A stretch of DNA of 64,000 bases from Alphaproteobacteria bacterium (GTDB taxonomy: Bacteria; Pseudomonadota; Alphaproteobacteria; Micropepsales; Micropepsaceae): assembly GCA_021324545.1 (NCBI GenBank), contig JAJPIX010000018.1:1-64000 (forward strand), read 5' to 3'. The number at the start of each line of letters is the position of its first letter. The stretch's first letter is position 1. The notes beneath the pieces are model-generated. The model saw only the letters and a list, made by a program, of their open reading frames with translations. It searched no databases and was not told the origin of the DNA. Shown here piece by piece: positions 28,020 to 37,071 of this stretch. Both the position numbers and the translations under genes were made by a program.

Positions 28020-28658
28020 TCAGTTTGTCTGCACGGCTGTTGCCTCATGCAGCATTGCCGGCGCGCGCGGATCGCGATCATCGATCGACGTCAGCCCGGT
28101 CGTGTCGTTCGGCGAAAGGCTCTCGGTTTCGTTCGCAGTCCCGGCGGACATTCCCGAGCAGTCACCCGACGATTGCCGTTGCACCTGCGGCTTGCCGTTT
28201 TCCGGTTTTACCACACGCACCGATCGGGTGCAGAAGCCCTTGCCGTTGGAAATGGTCATGATCGAAAAGCTTTCGCTTCCCGGAGGCGCATTTTTCAGGG
28301 CCGCCTCGATCGGCCGGTCGGAATCGGTGGCAAGTTGTTCCTGCATCGCCTGCATCTGCCGTTGCGCGGCCGCCATGTGGCGTTCCATTTCGGCCGAAAT
28401 GCTGTCGATTGCGGCGAAGGGCGGGGTCCAATCGAAAACCAGCGGTCCCGGCCCCCACGTGTCAAACGCTTGCCAGCCGGGCGTCACGGTCACTTTGGGG
28501 GCCACGTCGCCGGTGTACTGGATGCGCGCGGTTCCGCCGTCCGGCAACTGGATGGTCATCGTATTCAGCCTCTGGCTCGCGGCCTCCGCAATGCCGATGG
28601 TGCCGGCCATGAGCGCGCCGGCGGCCGCGGTCACAAGAAGGGATTTGATTGTTCGCAT
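28020..28658 (-). CDS. Small secreted protein of unknown function
   Basis: A 212-residue protein with a typical signal peptide (MRTIKSLLVTAAAGALMAGT, cleavage near AEA). The mature part opens with a strand-rich stretch (NTMTIQLPDGGTARIQYTGD), then a 30-residue amphipathic helix rich in Met and Gln (EMERHMAAAQRQMQAMQEQL), then a short domain with two Cys (GFCTRSV and GDCSGM) that could pair in the periplasm, and a low-complexity tail. I recognise no family. The ATG at 28656-28658 has GGAGG upstream. It is a single-gene unit closed by a strong terminator. Confidence 0.82.
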   Translation of the reverse strand: MRTIKSLLVTAAAGALMAGTIGIAEAASQRLNTMTIQLPDGGTARIQYTGDVAPKVTVTPGWQAFDTWGPGPLVFDWTPPFAAIDSISAEMERHMAAAQRQMQAMQEQLATDSDRPIEAALKNAPPGSESFSIMTISNGKGFCTRSVRVVKPENGKPQVQRQSSGDCSGMSAGTANETESLSPNDTTGLTSIDDRDPRAPAMLHEATAVQTN

Positions 28659-28766
28659 GTTGCCTCCATAACGCGAGGATCGGCCCGAATTCTAATCAGG
28701 CTCTTTTCAACGCCATGAACTGTGCCTGAATTTTCCTTAATGAACGGATGGTCCCACCGGCGCGCG

Positions 28767-29689
28767 TCAACCGGATGGCCCGGAATTTCCGCCGATCAGC
28801 GCGACGCCGGCGGCGATAAACGCTGCGGCAAGTCCCTTTTGGGCAAGACTGCGGCGCGAAAGATCCTCGCGCCCGAGCCGCGGATAGACGAGCGAAAGCG
28901 TTACGCCAAACCCGAATACGAATAGTGTGGTTGTGCCGCCGATGGCCTGGACGATGCTGACTTTTCCGAGGATCGAGGCGTAACGCGCGGCCAGCCCGCC
29001 CCCAGGTTGATCAGTTCATTGACCGCGTTGATCCCGGCGACAACAAGGGGACGCTTGCGGAACATTCCGAAGAATTCCGCGCGGCGGGACGGAAACAGCA
29101 GGAACGCCAGCCCGAAGGCTGCTTCGCCCAGGAACATCCAGAACGTGGTTGCCCAGAACTCATCTTCGACCGCGAACAGCTTGAACGAAACCGATGCAAG
29201 CGCCAGCGCCAGCGTGCAGCCGAGCATCAGGAGCATGAGGCGGAGCCGGAAGCCGCTGCGCAGGCTCTCGGGATTGAGGGAGATGATGATCGCGCCGGCA
29301 ACGATTGCGCCACCGCCGACGAGCTGAACGGCGGTCAGCCGTTCATGCAGAACGAAATAGGCCAACCCGTAAGTGAAGAGCGGCGCTGCCTGGAAAAGTG
29401 GCGCAACGACGGAGGCTTCTTCACGCTGCAGTGCGCCGAGGTAGAAGTACATGGCTCCCATATAGAGGACGCCGGAACAGAGCATCGTCACAATGCCCGC
29501 GGCCCCGATGGCCAAGATACCGGGATCGAAAGCCGCGATGAACGGCAGCGGCACGAGGTTGACAAGCGCGGTGAACACCAGAAGCACGCCGACATCGCTG
29601 TCCCGGAAGAAGCGATCCACCAGATATTTGTCGATATGTGTGGACGCAGCCCAGAGAACCGGGCCACAGAAGGCAAGTGCTATCCACAT
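28767..29689 (-). CDS. DMT-superfamily (EamA-like) transporter gene with an apparent frameshift
   Basis: The first 235 or so codons encode a multi-span drug/metabolite transporter with ten-helix EamA architecture (start MWIALAFCGPVLWAASTHID; second half from LMLLMLGCTLALA). In the run of five C at 28999-29003 (G on the coding strand) the frame breaks. Read straight on, it gives a hydrophilic tail stopping at 28901. One extra G restores LGGGLAARYASILGKVSIVQ and two further membrane segments (TTTLFVFGFGVTLSLVYP; AAFIAAGVALIGG), ending at TGA 28767-28769. The restored protein would be 307 residues. This is either a real single-base deletion in a homopolymer or a sequencing error. Substrate unknown. 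Confidence 0.82.
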
Positions 29690-29731
29690 CTCGCCAAGCT
29701 AGGCTGCGCGCGACTTCAACTCAATGTCGGC

Positions 29732-31003
29732 TTAGAGATCCTGTTGAAAGCTCGCAGCCGAAATCTGGCTGAGGTGCGCGGAATTCTCGAGCAGGATCAC
29801 GACATCCTGCCCGGCCTGGTATCCCGGCGTGCCGTTGAAATCCACGATTAGGAATGTGTCACCGGAATAATCCGTTCCGCCCGGCTTGAAAATGACGGCC
29901 TGGTTGGCCGAAAGCTGTCCCGCGCCGATTAGACCTTCCAGATCGTTATTGAAGTTTGCCTGGGTCAGCGTGCCTCCATCCACTTCGCTGTTCACGCCGG
30001 TAATATTTTTCGGTGACTGGAAGACGTCGCCGCCGGGCTGGAAGTCGAAGCCCCGGATGGTGTCGAAGTGAATCCCGGTCGAATCGGCGGCTGTGGCATA
30101 AAAATAGATGTCTGAACCGCCGTTGCCCCTGAGAAAATCGGCTGCATGTCCGCCTTGCAGAACATCGGCTTCCGAGCCGCCGACGATTTTATCGGTGCCG
30201 GAACCGGCTACGACAAAAATCGAGCCATTGGTCAGGCTGCTGGCGTCGACCGAAAGGGCATGGCCGCCCTTGATGGCGCCGGAAAAGAATTCCAGCCTCT
30301 GACCGGGCGTCAGACTGTGATCATCGAGCGTGAATGCATAGTCATGTTTTCCCTGAACCTGGATGTCTGCAACCTGCAAAACCATGTGTGCCTTCAGGGT
30401 CAGACCGCCGGAATAGTCGCCATTGAGAAAAATGTCGTTGCTGCCCGTTCCGCCGTTCACGCGGTCACCAGCCGTGAATTTGCCTCCGAAAAAGAATGAG
30501 TCATTGCCTCCACCGCCTCTTGCCGTGTCGTCACCGCCGAGGGAAAGGTCGAAACTGTCATTCATTGCCCCACCGGTCAGTACGTCGTCCCCATGGCCTG
30601 CCTTGAAACTGAAATTTCCGTTGGTCTCGGCCGAGCCGTCGAATACCAGCGAGCGGCCCGGGCCAAGCGCGCTGGCATCGACATGGAGAGTCGCAAGCGC
30701 TGCAACCGTGTTGTCGGATGTCGTAATCGAATAGTCGTGCCCCGCCGCGAAGACGATGTTTTCGACCTGGGTCATGGTGAAGGCCTTGAAGACGAGCCCT
30801 GCATAATCTCCGTCGAGATTCACCGTATCGTTGCCGCCGCCACCGTTGATCGTGTCCCTGGCGTTCAATGCCGCGCCCATGTTGAACACGTCATCGCCGC
30901 CCAATCCCTTGGCCTTGTCGTTTCCGCCCGACCAAAGATTGAAGATGTCATTGCCGCTCGTGCCCGTGAAACTGTCGTTTCCGTGCGAACCGTTGAACTT
31001 CAT
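29732..31003 (-). CDS. RTX-type calcium-binding repeat protein
   Basis: A 423-residue protein without signal peptide, made largely of hemolysin-type nonapeptide repeats: HGNDSFTGTSGNDIFN and GGDDVFN near the N-terminus, GHGDDVLTGG and GGGGNDSFFFGG in the middle, GSGTDKIVGGSEADVLQGG near residue 285. Aspartates in GGxGxD turns would bind calcium in a parallel beta-roll. The C-terminal 80 residues (DTFLIVDFNGTPGYQAGQD) resemble the conserved end of type I secreted RTX proteins, which carries the export signal. No ABC/HlyD/TolC exporter or enzymatic domain is present nearby, so it is probably a surface or matrix protein exported by a system elsewhere. Confidence 0.85.
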   Translation of the reverse strand: MKFNGSHGNDSFTGTSGNDIFNLWSGGNDKAKGLGGDDVFNMGAALNARDTINGGGGNDTVNLDGDYAGLVFKAFTMTQVENIVFAAGHDYSITTSDNTVAALATLHVDASALGPGRSLVFDGSAETNGNFSFKAGHGDDVLTGGAMNDSFDLSLGGDDTARGGGGNDSFFFGGKFTAGDRVNGGTGSNDIFLNGDYSGGLTLKAHMVLQVADIQVQGKHDYAFTLDDHSLTPGQRLEFFSGAIKGGHALSVDASSLTNGSIFVVAGSGTDKIVGGSEADVLQGGHAADFLRGNGGSDIYFYATAADSTGIHFDTIRGFDFQPGGDVFQSPKNITGVNSEVDGGTLTQANFNNDLEGLIGAGQLSANQAVIFKPGGTDYSGDTFLIVDFNGTPGYQAGQDVVILLENSAHLSQISAASFQQDL

Positions 31004-31311
31004 TTTTGAATTCCCGAATTTCAGGCGCCGGCGGCTTATAGCCGATGCCGGTTTGTCGCGGCAATCAGAGGTCTGACTTACATCAATGACAGGATTAATG
31101 CCGTGATTTTGCGCTTATTCGGGCCGCCGCAATTTCTCCGCCATGTTCATCCCTGGCATCGATAAACCTTCCGCAGGGTCAAGCTGGTCGGATCGTCTGC
31201 GTATTCCGTTCAGTCAGCCGGCCTGTGATCTGCATATTGTAGGAGGTGCCGACTCTCTCCTAGTTTTGGCAAGCCGAAGCGGCCCAAGTGGCGGGCAGGC
31301 CGGGGAGCCAT
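31004..31311. other. 308-base divergent intergenic region
   Basis: This stretch lies between the RTX gene (minus) and the PQQ-dehydrogenase gene (plus) and must hold both promoters. I found no convincing protein gene, RNA gene or perfect operator. A loose inverted repeat AGGAG...CTCCT lies near 31242-31262 with too little stem to call. Upstream in-frame extensions of the dehydrogenase frame do not look coding. Confidence 0.5.
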
Positions 31312-33516
31312 ATGAGCAAGAAAATCGTCGGCATTGCCGAGGCCGTCATCATTGCGGCCATTTTCATCGTTCCCGCTGGCGGTGTGCTGACCCATCGGCC
31401 ATCAACGGCGGTTGTCGCATCGCCGGAAACCGCGCCCGTCACTGCCACGAATGTGGACGGTGCCAGAATTGCCGCTGCCGATTCCGATCCCGGGGAATGG
31501 CTGACGCACGGCCGCACCTATTCCGAGCAACGCTTTTCGCCTCTTGCCCAGATCAACACCGCAAACGTCAAGTCGCTCGGCGTTGCCTGGGAGTATCGCA
31601 CCTATTCGGTACGCGGGCTGGAGGCCACACCGATTGTCTCCGATGGCGTGATGTTCATCACGCTGCCATGGAGCAAGGTGGTCGCGCTCGATGCCGCGAG
31701 CGGCAAAGAGCTTTGGCAGTTCGATCCGAAGGTTCCGGGAGAAACGGGGCGCTATCTCTGCTGCGACGTGGTCAATCGCGGCGTGGCGCTGTGGAAAGGT
31801 GCGGTGTTCGTCGGCACGCTCGATGGCCGGCTGATCAAGCTCGATGCGAAAACGGGCCGGGTCATCTGGTCGGTTGATACCGTCGAGAACCGGAAAAAGG
31901 TTTACACCATCACCGGCGCTCCCCGCGTGGCGGATGGGCTTGTGGTCATTGGCAATGGCGGCGCGGAATACGATGCGCGCGGCTATGTCAGCGCTTATGA
32001 CGCAGGCAACGGCAAACTTGTCTGGCGCTTCCACATCGTGCCCGGCGATCCTTCAAAGCCGCAGGAAAACGCCGCGCTGACGGTAGCCCTGAAAACATGG
32101 GACACGACCGGCAAATACAAGTTCTGGCAGATCGGGGGTGGCGGGGCGCCGTGGAACGGCATGGCGTTCGATCCAAAGCTTGATCTGCTGTATGTCGGCA
32201 CCGGAAACGGCAACCCCTGGAACCGCGATGTGCGTTCGCCCAAAGGCGGCGACAATCTGTACCTTTCGTCGGTCATCGCGCTTCACGCGAAGACGGGGCA
32301 GCTCGCCTGGTATTACCAGACGACGCCCGGCGACACCTGGGATTTCGATTCCACCGCGGACATCGTATTGGCCGACCTGAAGATTGGCGGTCAGGTGCGC
32401 AAGGTGCTGATGCACGCGCCGAAGAACGGATTCTTCTATGTGATCGACCGCACGAATGGCCGACTCATCAGCGCACAGAAATTTGCGATTGTGACCTGGG
32501 CCAAGGGCATCGACATGAAAACCGGAAAGCCCATCGAAGACCCGAACGCGCGCTACACGAACAAGATGGCCGTCGTCTATCCGCAGGAGACCGGCGCGCA
32601 CAATTGGCAACCGATGACCTTCGATCCGCAAACAGGGCTTGTCTATATTCCCGCCATGGACGGCGCGGCCATTTTCGTGGCCGACAGGAATTTCATCTAC
32701 CGGCCGGGCGCGTGGAACACCGGCGCCGATTTCGCGGCCGTATCGAACGCCGTTCTCCAGCTGATCAAGAGCGGCAAGCCACCTGCGCCGCCGGTTGGCT
32801 ACATCAAGGCGTGGGATCCCGTAGCGCAAAAGGAGGTCTGGCAGATTTCCATGGGCGGATCATGGAACAGCGGGCTGCTTTCCACAGCGGGCGGGCTTGT
32901 GTTCGGCGGCGACGCTTACGGAATATTCAGCGCCTATGATGCACGCAGCGGAAAAAAGCTCTGGTCGATCGATCTGAAGACCGGAATTCTGGCGCCCGCC
33001 ATCGCCTATTCGATCAAGGGCACTGAATACATAGCGCTGCTGGCGGGTTGGGGTGGCGCCGGCGGGCTCTCGGCCTTCCGCGATCCGAACACGGCGCTGT
33101 CGAAGTATCAGACCGATCAGGGCCGCCTGTTCGTGTTCAGGCTCGGCGGCAGACAACAAGTCGCGGCGCTCGCGCCGGAAGGAATACCGCCAGGCGAGCC
33201 GCCCGCCCAGACAGCCGATGCCGCCACTGTCCAGAAGGGCTTTGATCTCTATCATCGCAACTGCCTGGTCTGTCACGGGTTCTTCGCGCAATCGGAAGGC
33301 GAGGTGCCGGACTTGCGCCTTGTGCCGCGCGAAATCTGGGATCAGTACGACGATATCGTGCTGGGGGGCGCCTTGGCCGATGGCGGTATGGCCTCGTTCG
33401 GCGATATTCTGTCCAAAGACGACGTTGGAGCGATTCGCGCCTATGTACTCGATCAGGCGAAAGCCGCGTGGGCCGCGGCGCATGCCACGCGACCGGCAGC
33501 CAAAGGCGGGCATTGA
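31312..33516 (+). CDS. PQQ-dependent alcohol dehydrogenase with C-terminal cytochrome c domain (quinohemoprotein)
   Basis: A 734-residue periplasmic oxidoreductase. An N-terminal membrane/signal segment (IVGIAEAVIIAAIFIVPAG) precedes an eight-bladed PQQ propeller (about 60-610). Diagnostic features are the vicinal Cys150-Cys151 pair (RYLCCDVVNRG), tryptophan-docking blades (DAASGKELWQFDP; DAKTGRVIWSVD) and HAPKNGFFYVIDRTNG. A cytochrome c domain with CLVCH (Cys651, Cys654, His655) covers the last 100 residues. This is the type II (quinohemoprotein) layout that passes electrons from alcohol oxidation to a periplasmic acceptor. No pqq biosynthesis gene is in the window. ATG 31312 follows GGGGAG. 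The next gene overlaps its end by 35 bases. Confidence 0.92.
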   Translation: MSKKIVGIAEAVIIAAIFIVPAGGVLTHRPSTAVVASPETAPVTATNVDGARIAAADSDPGEWLTHGRTYSEQRFSPLAQINTANVKSLGVAWEYRTYSVRGLEATPIVSDGVMFITLPWSKVVALDAASGKELWQFDPKVPGETGRYLCCDVVNRGVALWKGAVFVGTLDGRLIKLDAKTGRVIWSVDTVENRKKVYTITGAPRVADGLVVIGNGGAEYDARGYVSAYDAGNGKLVWRFHIVPGDPSKPQENAALTVALKTWDTTGKYKFWQIGGGGAPWNGMAFDPKLDLLYVGTGNGNPWNRDVRSPKGGDNLYLSSVIALHAKTGQLAWYYQTTPGDTWDFDSTADIVLADLKIGGQVRKVLMHAPKNGFFYVIDRTNGRLISAQKFAIVTWAKGIDMKTGKPIEDPNARYTNKMAVVYPQETGAHNWQPMTFDPQTGLVYIPAMDGAAIFVADRNFIYRPGAWNTGADFAAVSNAVLQLIKSGKPPAPPVGYIKAWDPVAQKEVWQISMGGSWNSGLLSTAGGLVFGGDAYGIFSAYDARSGKKLWSIDLKTGILAPAIAYSIKGTEYIALLAGWGGAGGLSAFRDPNTALSKYQTDQGRLFVFRLGGRQQVAALAPEGIPPGEPPAQTADAATVQKGFDLYHRNCLVCHGFFAQSEGEVPDLRLVPREIWDQYDDIVLGGALADGGMASFGDILSKDDVGAIRAYVLDQAKAAWAAAHATRPAAKGGH

Positions 33517-34402
33517 AGCGTGCGCAATAACAACAACGCGCGCACTGCTGGCGTTTGCGGCATTCGCGGCGTTCGCTTCGCCCGCATTTGCGGAAGAAAG
33601 TGCGCCGCAGGTAACACAGGCCGCACAGCCTGCCCCGGCGGCAAATCATCCGTGGGAGGCAGATCAGGCGCTGCTTGATTCGCTGCAGACCGCCGTCAAC
33701 AACGGCGGGATCATGGCCGTCCAGCCGCACGCCTCCGAGATTGAACAGGCGTTGGCAAAGGCAAAGCTGACCTTCGATATCCGGGAAGGCGATCGTATCG
33801 TCCGCTATGTGCTGACCGACGGCCAGACCGATATGTTGCTCGCCATGACATTGGCCGCCACTGAGGCCGGCAAGTCGCAGGGCATAAAACAGGCGGTGGC
33901 GGTGAACAATCCCTATCCGCTGCTAAGCCTCTATCTTGGCAGCTATTACAACGAAATCGGAAAGTCTGCCGATTCCCTGCGCGTCCTTGATCGGGGGCTG
34001 GCGCTTGACGGAACGCTCGCGGACCTGGGTTCTCTGGGCGCGACCTGGCCGGGCCTCATGGCCGAGCGCGGTGCGGCTCTGAATGCGCTCAAACGGTACG
34101 GCGATGCCTTGGCCGACTACGAGCAGGCTCTCCAGGCGCCCGGCCTCGATGCGGGCACCCGCGCGCTGTTGGATCGCGGCCGCGGGTTTGCGTTGACGGA
34201 ACTCGGCCGGCTCGACGATGCGGAAGCCGCCTATAACGACTCGCTGAAATACGAGCCGGGCAACGAACATGCCGAGCATGAGTTGCAATATATCGCAAAC
34301 CTCAAGCGTGGCTCTGCGCCCGCCGCCGGAAGCCTGACGCTCGCCTATCCTCCGGGCGCGCCTGCGCCGCAATCGCCTGCGCCGGCAAATCCGGGCCATT
34401 AG
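33482..34402 (+). CDS. Secreted tetratricopeptide-repeat protein
   Basis: A 306-residue protein with a signal peptide whose hydrophobic core is ALLAFAAFAAFASPAFA. The only plausible AUG giving this signal is at 33482, inside the end of the dehydrogenase gene; it makes a long basic N-region (MPRDRQPKAGIEACAITTTR). An ATT at 33512 is the only nearer initiator-like codon. The mature part has helical TPR-like pairs: YPLLSLYLGSYYNEIGKSADSLRVLDRGL, ALNALKRYGDALADYEQAL and LTELGRLDDAEAAYNDSL. The C-terminus is Pro/Ala-rich. Overlap with the dehydrogenase suggests co-expression, but no function can be assigned. Confidence 0.78.
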   Translation: MPRDRQPKAGIEACAITTTRALLAFAAFAAFASPAFAEESAPQVTQAAQPAPAANHPWEADQALLDSLQTAVNNGGIMAVQPHASEIEQALAKAKLTFDIREGDRIVRYVLTDGQTDMLLAMTLAATEAGKSQGIKQAVAVNNPYPLLSLYLGSYYNEIGKSADSLRVLDRGLALDGTLADLGSLGATWPGLMAERGAALNALKRYGDALADYEQALQAPGLDAGTRALLDRGRGFALTELGRLDDAEAAYNDSLKYEPGNEHAEHELQYIANLKRGSAPAAGSLTLAYPPGAPAPQSPAPANPGH

Positions 34403-34470
34403 CACGGCGGTATTTCTTGCCGCGGCCGCAACTGGCGTTTATCAAGCATCGTCCCCGCCGAAAGGGCCTC

Positions 34471-35889
34471 ATGAGCGACAGGAAGACACCCCGTCCCAAG
34501 GCGCGGCTGCCGCGCGGTTTTCGCGACCGCGGAGCGGAGGAAATCGCGCGCGAACGCGCGGTGGTTGAGAAGATTCGCGCCGTCTATGAATCCTATGGCT
34601 TCGAGCCGCTGGAAACGCCGGCCTTCGAATACACCGACGCCCTGGGCAAATTCCTGCCCGACACAGACCGCCCCAACGAAGGGGTGTTTTCGCTCAAGGA
34701 CGATGACGGGCAGTGGCTGAGCCTGCGCTACGACCTGACGGCGCCGCTGGCGCGATACGTCGCCGAGAATTTCCAGAATCTGCCCAAGCCGTTCCGCCGG
34801 TATCAGGTGGGGCAGGTCTGGCGCAACGAAAAGCCGGGGCCGGGGCGCTATCGCGAGTTTACGCAATGCGATGCCGACACGGTGGGCAGCAATTCGCCGG
34901 CGGCGGATGCGGAACTGTTGATGATGCTGGCGGATACGCTCGATGCGCTGGGTCTGAAGGGACAGTACGCGATCCTGATAAACAATCGCAGAGTGCTTGA
35001 TGGAATCATGGATGCGGCAAAGATCGACGCTTCCAGGAAGGGAACGGTTCTTCGCGCGCTCGACAAGCTTGACCGGTTGGGCGTCGATGGGGTTCGTCAA
35101 CTGCTTGGCGCGGGCCGCAAGGACGAGTCAGGCGATTTTACAAAAGGCGCGGAGCTGTCAGAGAATCAAATAGAGACGGTGCTGACGTTTCCGACAAGAA
35201 AATCCCTGGCGGGGATTGAGATCGGCGCAGGTGGTCAAGCGGCATATGATGAACTTGTCAGTATCAGGAACATTGTCGATTCGACCCACGGTGAGGGGCA
35301 CATCGTCCTTGATCCGGGTGTCGTGCGCGGGTTGGACTATTACACCGGCCTTGTCTTTGAAGCGCAGCTCAAATTCCCCGTGAAGAACGAGAAGGGTGAG
35401 GAAGTTGTCTTCGGCTCCGTTGCCGGCGGTGGACGCTACGACGATCTGGTTTCGCGCTTTACGGGCCAGCAGGTTCCGGCGGTCGGTTTCTCCATTGGCG
35501 TGAGTCGCCTTCTGTCAGCGTTGCAGGAGCGTGCGCCGGTTGCGCTCGATCCTCTTGTTGTCGTGCTGGCGCTGGACGATACGGCGCGCAGTTTCGCAAT
35601 GGCGCGCGAATTGCGCGGCGCGGGCCTCCGCGCCGAAGCCTATGTCGGCAACCGGAAGTTCGGCGACCAGCTCAAATATGCCGACAAGCGCGGGGCGGCC
35701 GTCGCCGTGATCGAAGGCGCTGATGAACGCGCAAGGGGCGAGGTGACATTGAAGGACCTTGCGCTCGGCGCGGAGCTGTCAAAATCCGTCGAGAGTCGCG
35801 CGGCGTGGGTGAAGGACCGTCCGGCCCAGATCTCCGTGAAGCGCGGCGATCTCGTCGCCGAAGTGAGGAAGATGCTGGCGCGACACTGA
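34471..35889 (+). CDS. hisS: Histidyl-tRNA synthetase, divergent alphaproteobacterial type
   Basis: A 472-residue class II synthetase charging tRNA-His. Motif 2 reads VGQVWRNEKPGPGRYREFTQ (about residues 113-132), and the histidine-binding motif is RGLDYYTG near residue 286. In place of the canonical bacterial RPEGT segment it has LRYDLTAPLARY (85-96), resembling eukaryotic-type HisRS. The C-terminal anticodon-binding domain starts near DPLVVVLALDD. The ATG at 34471 follows GAAAGGG. This version of HisRS fits the A73 tRNA-His without G-1 found in the same window; canonical HisRS would need G-1:C73. Confidence 0.95.
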   Translation: MSDRKTPRPKARLPRGFRDRGAEEIARERAVVEKIRAVYESYGFEPLETPAFEYTDALGKFLPDTDRPNEGVFSLKDDDGQWLSLRYDLTAPLARYVAENFQNLPKPFRRYQVGQVWRNEKPGPGRYREFTQCDADTVGSNSPAADAELLMMLADTLDALGLKGQYAILINNRRVLDGIMDAAKIDASRKGTVLRALDKLDRLGVDGVRQLLGAGRKDESGDFTKGAELSENQIETVLTFPTRKSLAGIEIGAGGQAAYDELVSIRNIVDSTHGEGHIVLDPGVVRGLDYYTGLVFEAQLKFPVKNEKGEEVVFGSVAGGGRYDDLVSRFTGQQVPAVGFSIGVSRLLSALQERAPVALDPLVVVLALDDTARSFAMARELRGAGLRAEAYVGNRKFGDQLKYADKRGAAVAVIEGADERARGEVTLKDLALGAELSKSVESRAAWVKDRPAQISVKRGDLVAEVRKMLARH

Positions 35890-35922
35890 CCGGTCAGAGC
35901 CGCCCTGATGCGGCCGTGACGC

Positions 35923-37071
35923 TCAAGAATGAGAAGCCAGAATATTCGCGAGCCGTTCCGCATCGTCTTCGGTATGATAAATTCCGAAGCCCACGCGCAG
36001 CCGGTCGCCCCGGTGATCGACGATGACGCCTTTCCTTTGAAGCGCGGCGGCGATGGCGCCGGCGTCTCCTGTGCGGAAGGCGAGAAACCGCCCGCGGCCC
36101 GCCTCATCTGTCACCATCAGCATGCTTGAATTGATCGGTCCGTTGATGCGATCGATCTTCGAAAGAAATGCGCGCTCAATGTTGCGCACATGCGCGAGCA
36201 TGCTGGCTACCGTCCATCCTTCGGCGCGCAGCCATTCCTGTACGGCGTTAAAGCGATAGAGCCCCGACACATCGAATGTCGCACCGAGGAAGCGGCTGCC
36301 GTCTTTCGCGTAGGGAACGCCGCTTGCGCCGCCTTCGAGCGCCGAAAAGCCGGCAAACCATCCCGTATCGCGCGGCCGGGCGCCATAGCCCGGCGGGCAG
36401 TGCAGGAAACAAACGCCTTCGCCTGCCATGGCATATTTGTATCCGCCCGCAAGATAGAACACGCGATCGGCGATTGCGCGGATGTCCGTGGGCACGGCCA
36501 TGAAGCCGTGATAGCCGTCGATCACGACAAAGGTTTCGCGCGAAGGAACAGCGTCCACCATGCGCCTGAGATCGCCGATGGCGTAGCCGGAATCGAAAAA
36601 TACCTGGCTGAAAAACACCAGATCGTGGCCGCCGCGGACAGCCGCTTCGGCAAAGCGCGACGGGAAGGTCTCAAACGGTTCGGTTGCGACACGCGTCACA
36701 TCCGCCAGGCCGTCTTCCTCAAGCCGCGCTATCTGGCGGGCGAAGCTCATGAATTCCGATCCGGTGGTGAGAATGCGAATGGATTTGCCGGGCGGGAAGC
36801 ATGACAGGATGCGCGCCACAAACGCATGCGTGTTCGGGGCAAACGCGATCGTTGCGGGAACCGGCAGGGCCAGTTGCCAGGCAATATGCGTCTGTGCCGC
36901 CGGAATGATCTCGCCAAAGATGCGATCCCACTTGCGGTCCAAGAGGCGCGCCGCGTCGCGCCACGCCTGTTCCTGCGCCGCAAATGTGACATCCGGCCAG
37001 GGGTGATGGCTGTGGGCCGCCGCGTGCAACGGCGCGCCCGGCAGGCCGACCGACTGCGCAAACCCCTTCAT
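35923..37071 (-). CDS. Class V aminotransferase / kynureninase-like PLP enzyme
   Basis: A 382-residue fold-type I PLP enzyme. The probable Schiff-base lysine lies in YLAGGYKYAMAGEGVCF, the phosphate/ring-binding Asp in FVVIDGYHGF, and an N-terminal HSHHPWPD segment recalls kynureninase-like proteins (substrate loop). It is about 30 residues shorter than classical kynureninase, and no other tryptophan-catabolism gene is nearby, so the exact reaction is open. Its start overlaps the stop of the M48 protease gene by 4 bases (ATGA), so expression is coupled. It converges on hisS with a 33-base gap. Confidence 0.8.
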   Translation of the reverse strand: MKGFAQSVGLPGAPLHAAAHSHHPWPDVTFAAQEQAWRDAARLLDRKWDRIFGEIIPAAQTHIAWQLALPVPATIAFAPNTHAFVARILSCFPPGKSIRILTTGSEFMSFARQIARLEEDGLADVTRVATEPFETFPSRFAEAAVRGGHDLVFFSQVFFDSGYAIGDLRRMVDAVPSRETFVVIDGYHGFMAVPTDIRAIADRVFYLAGGYKYAMAGEGVCFLHCPPGYGARPRDTGWFAGFSALEGGASGVPYAKDGSRFLGATFDVSGLYRFNAVQEWLRAEGWTVASMLAHVRNIERAFLSKIDRINGPINSSMLMVTDEAGRGRFLAFRTGDAGAIAAALQRKGVIVDHRGDRLRVGFGIYHTEDDAERLANILASHS

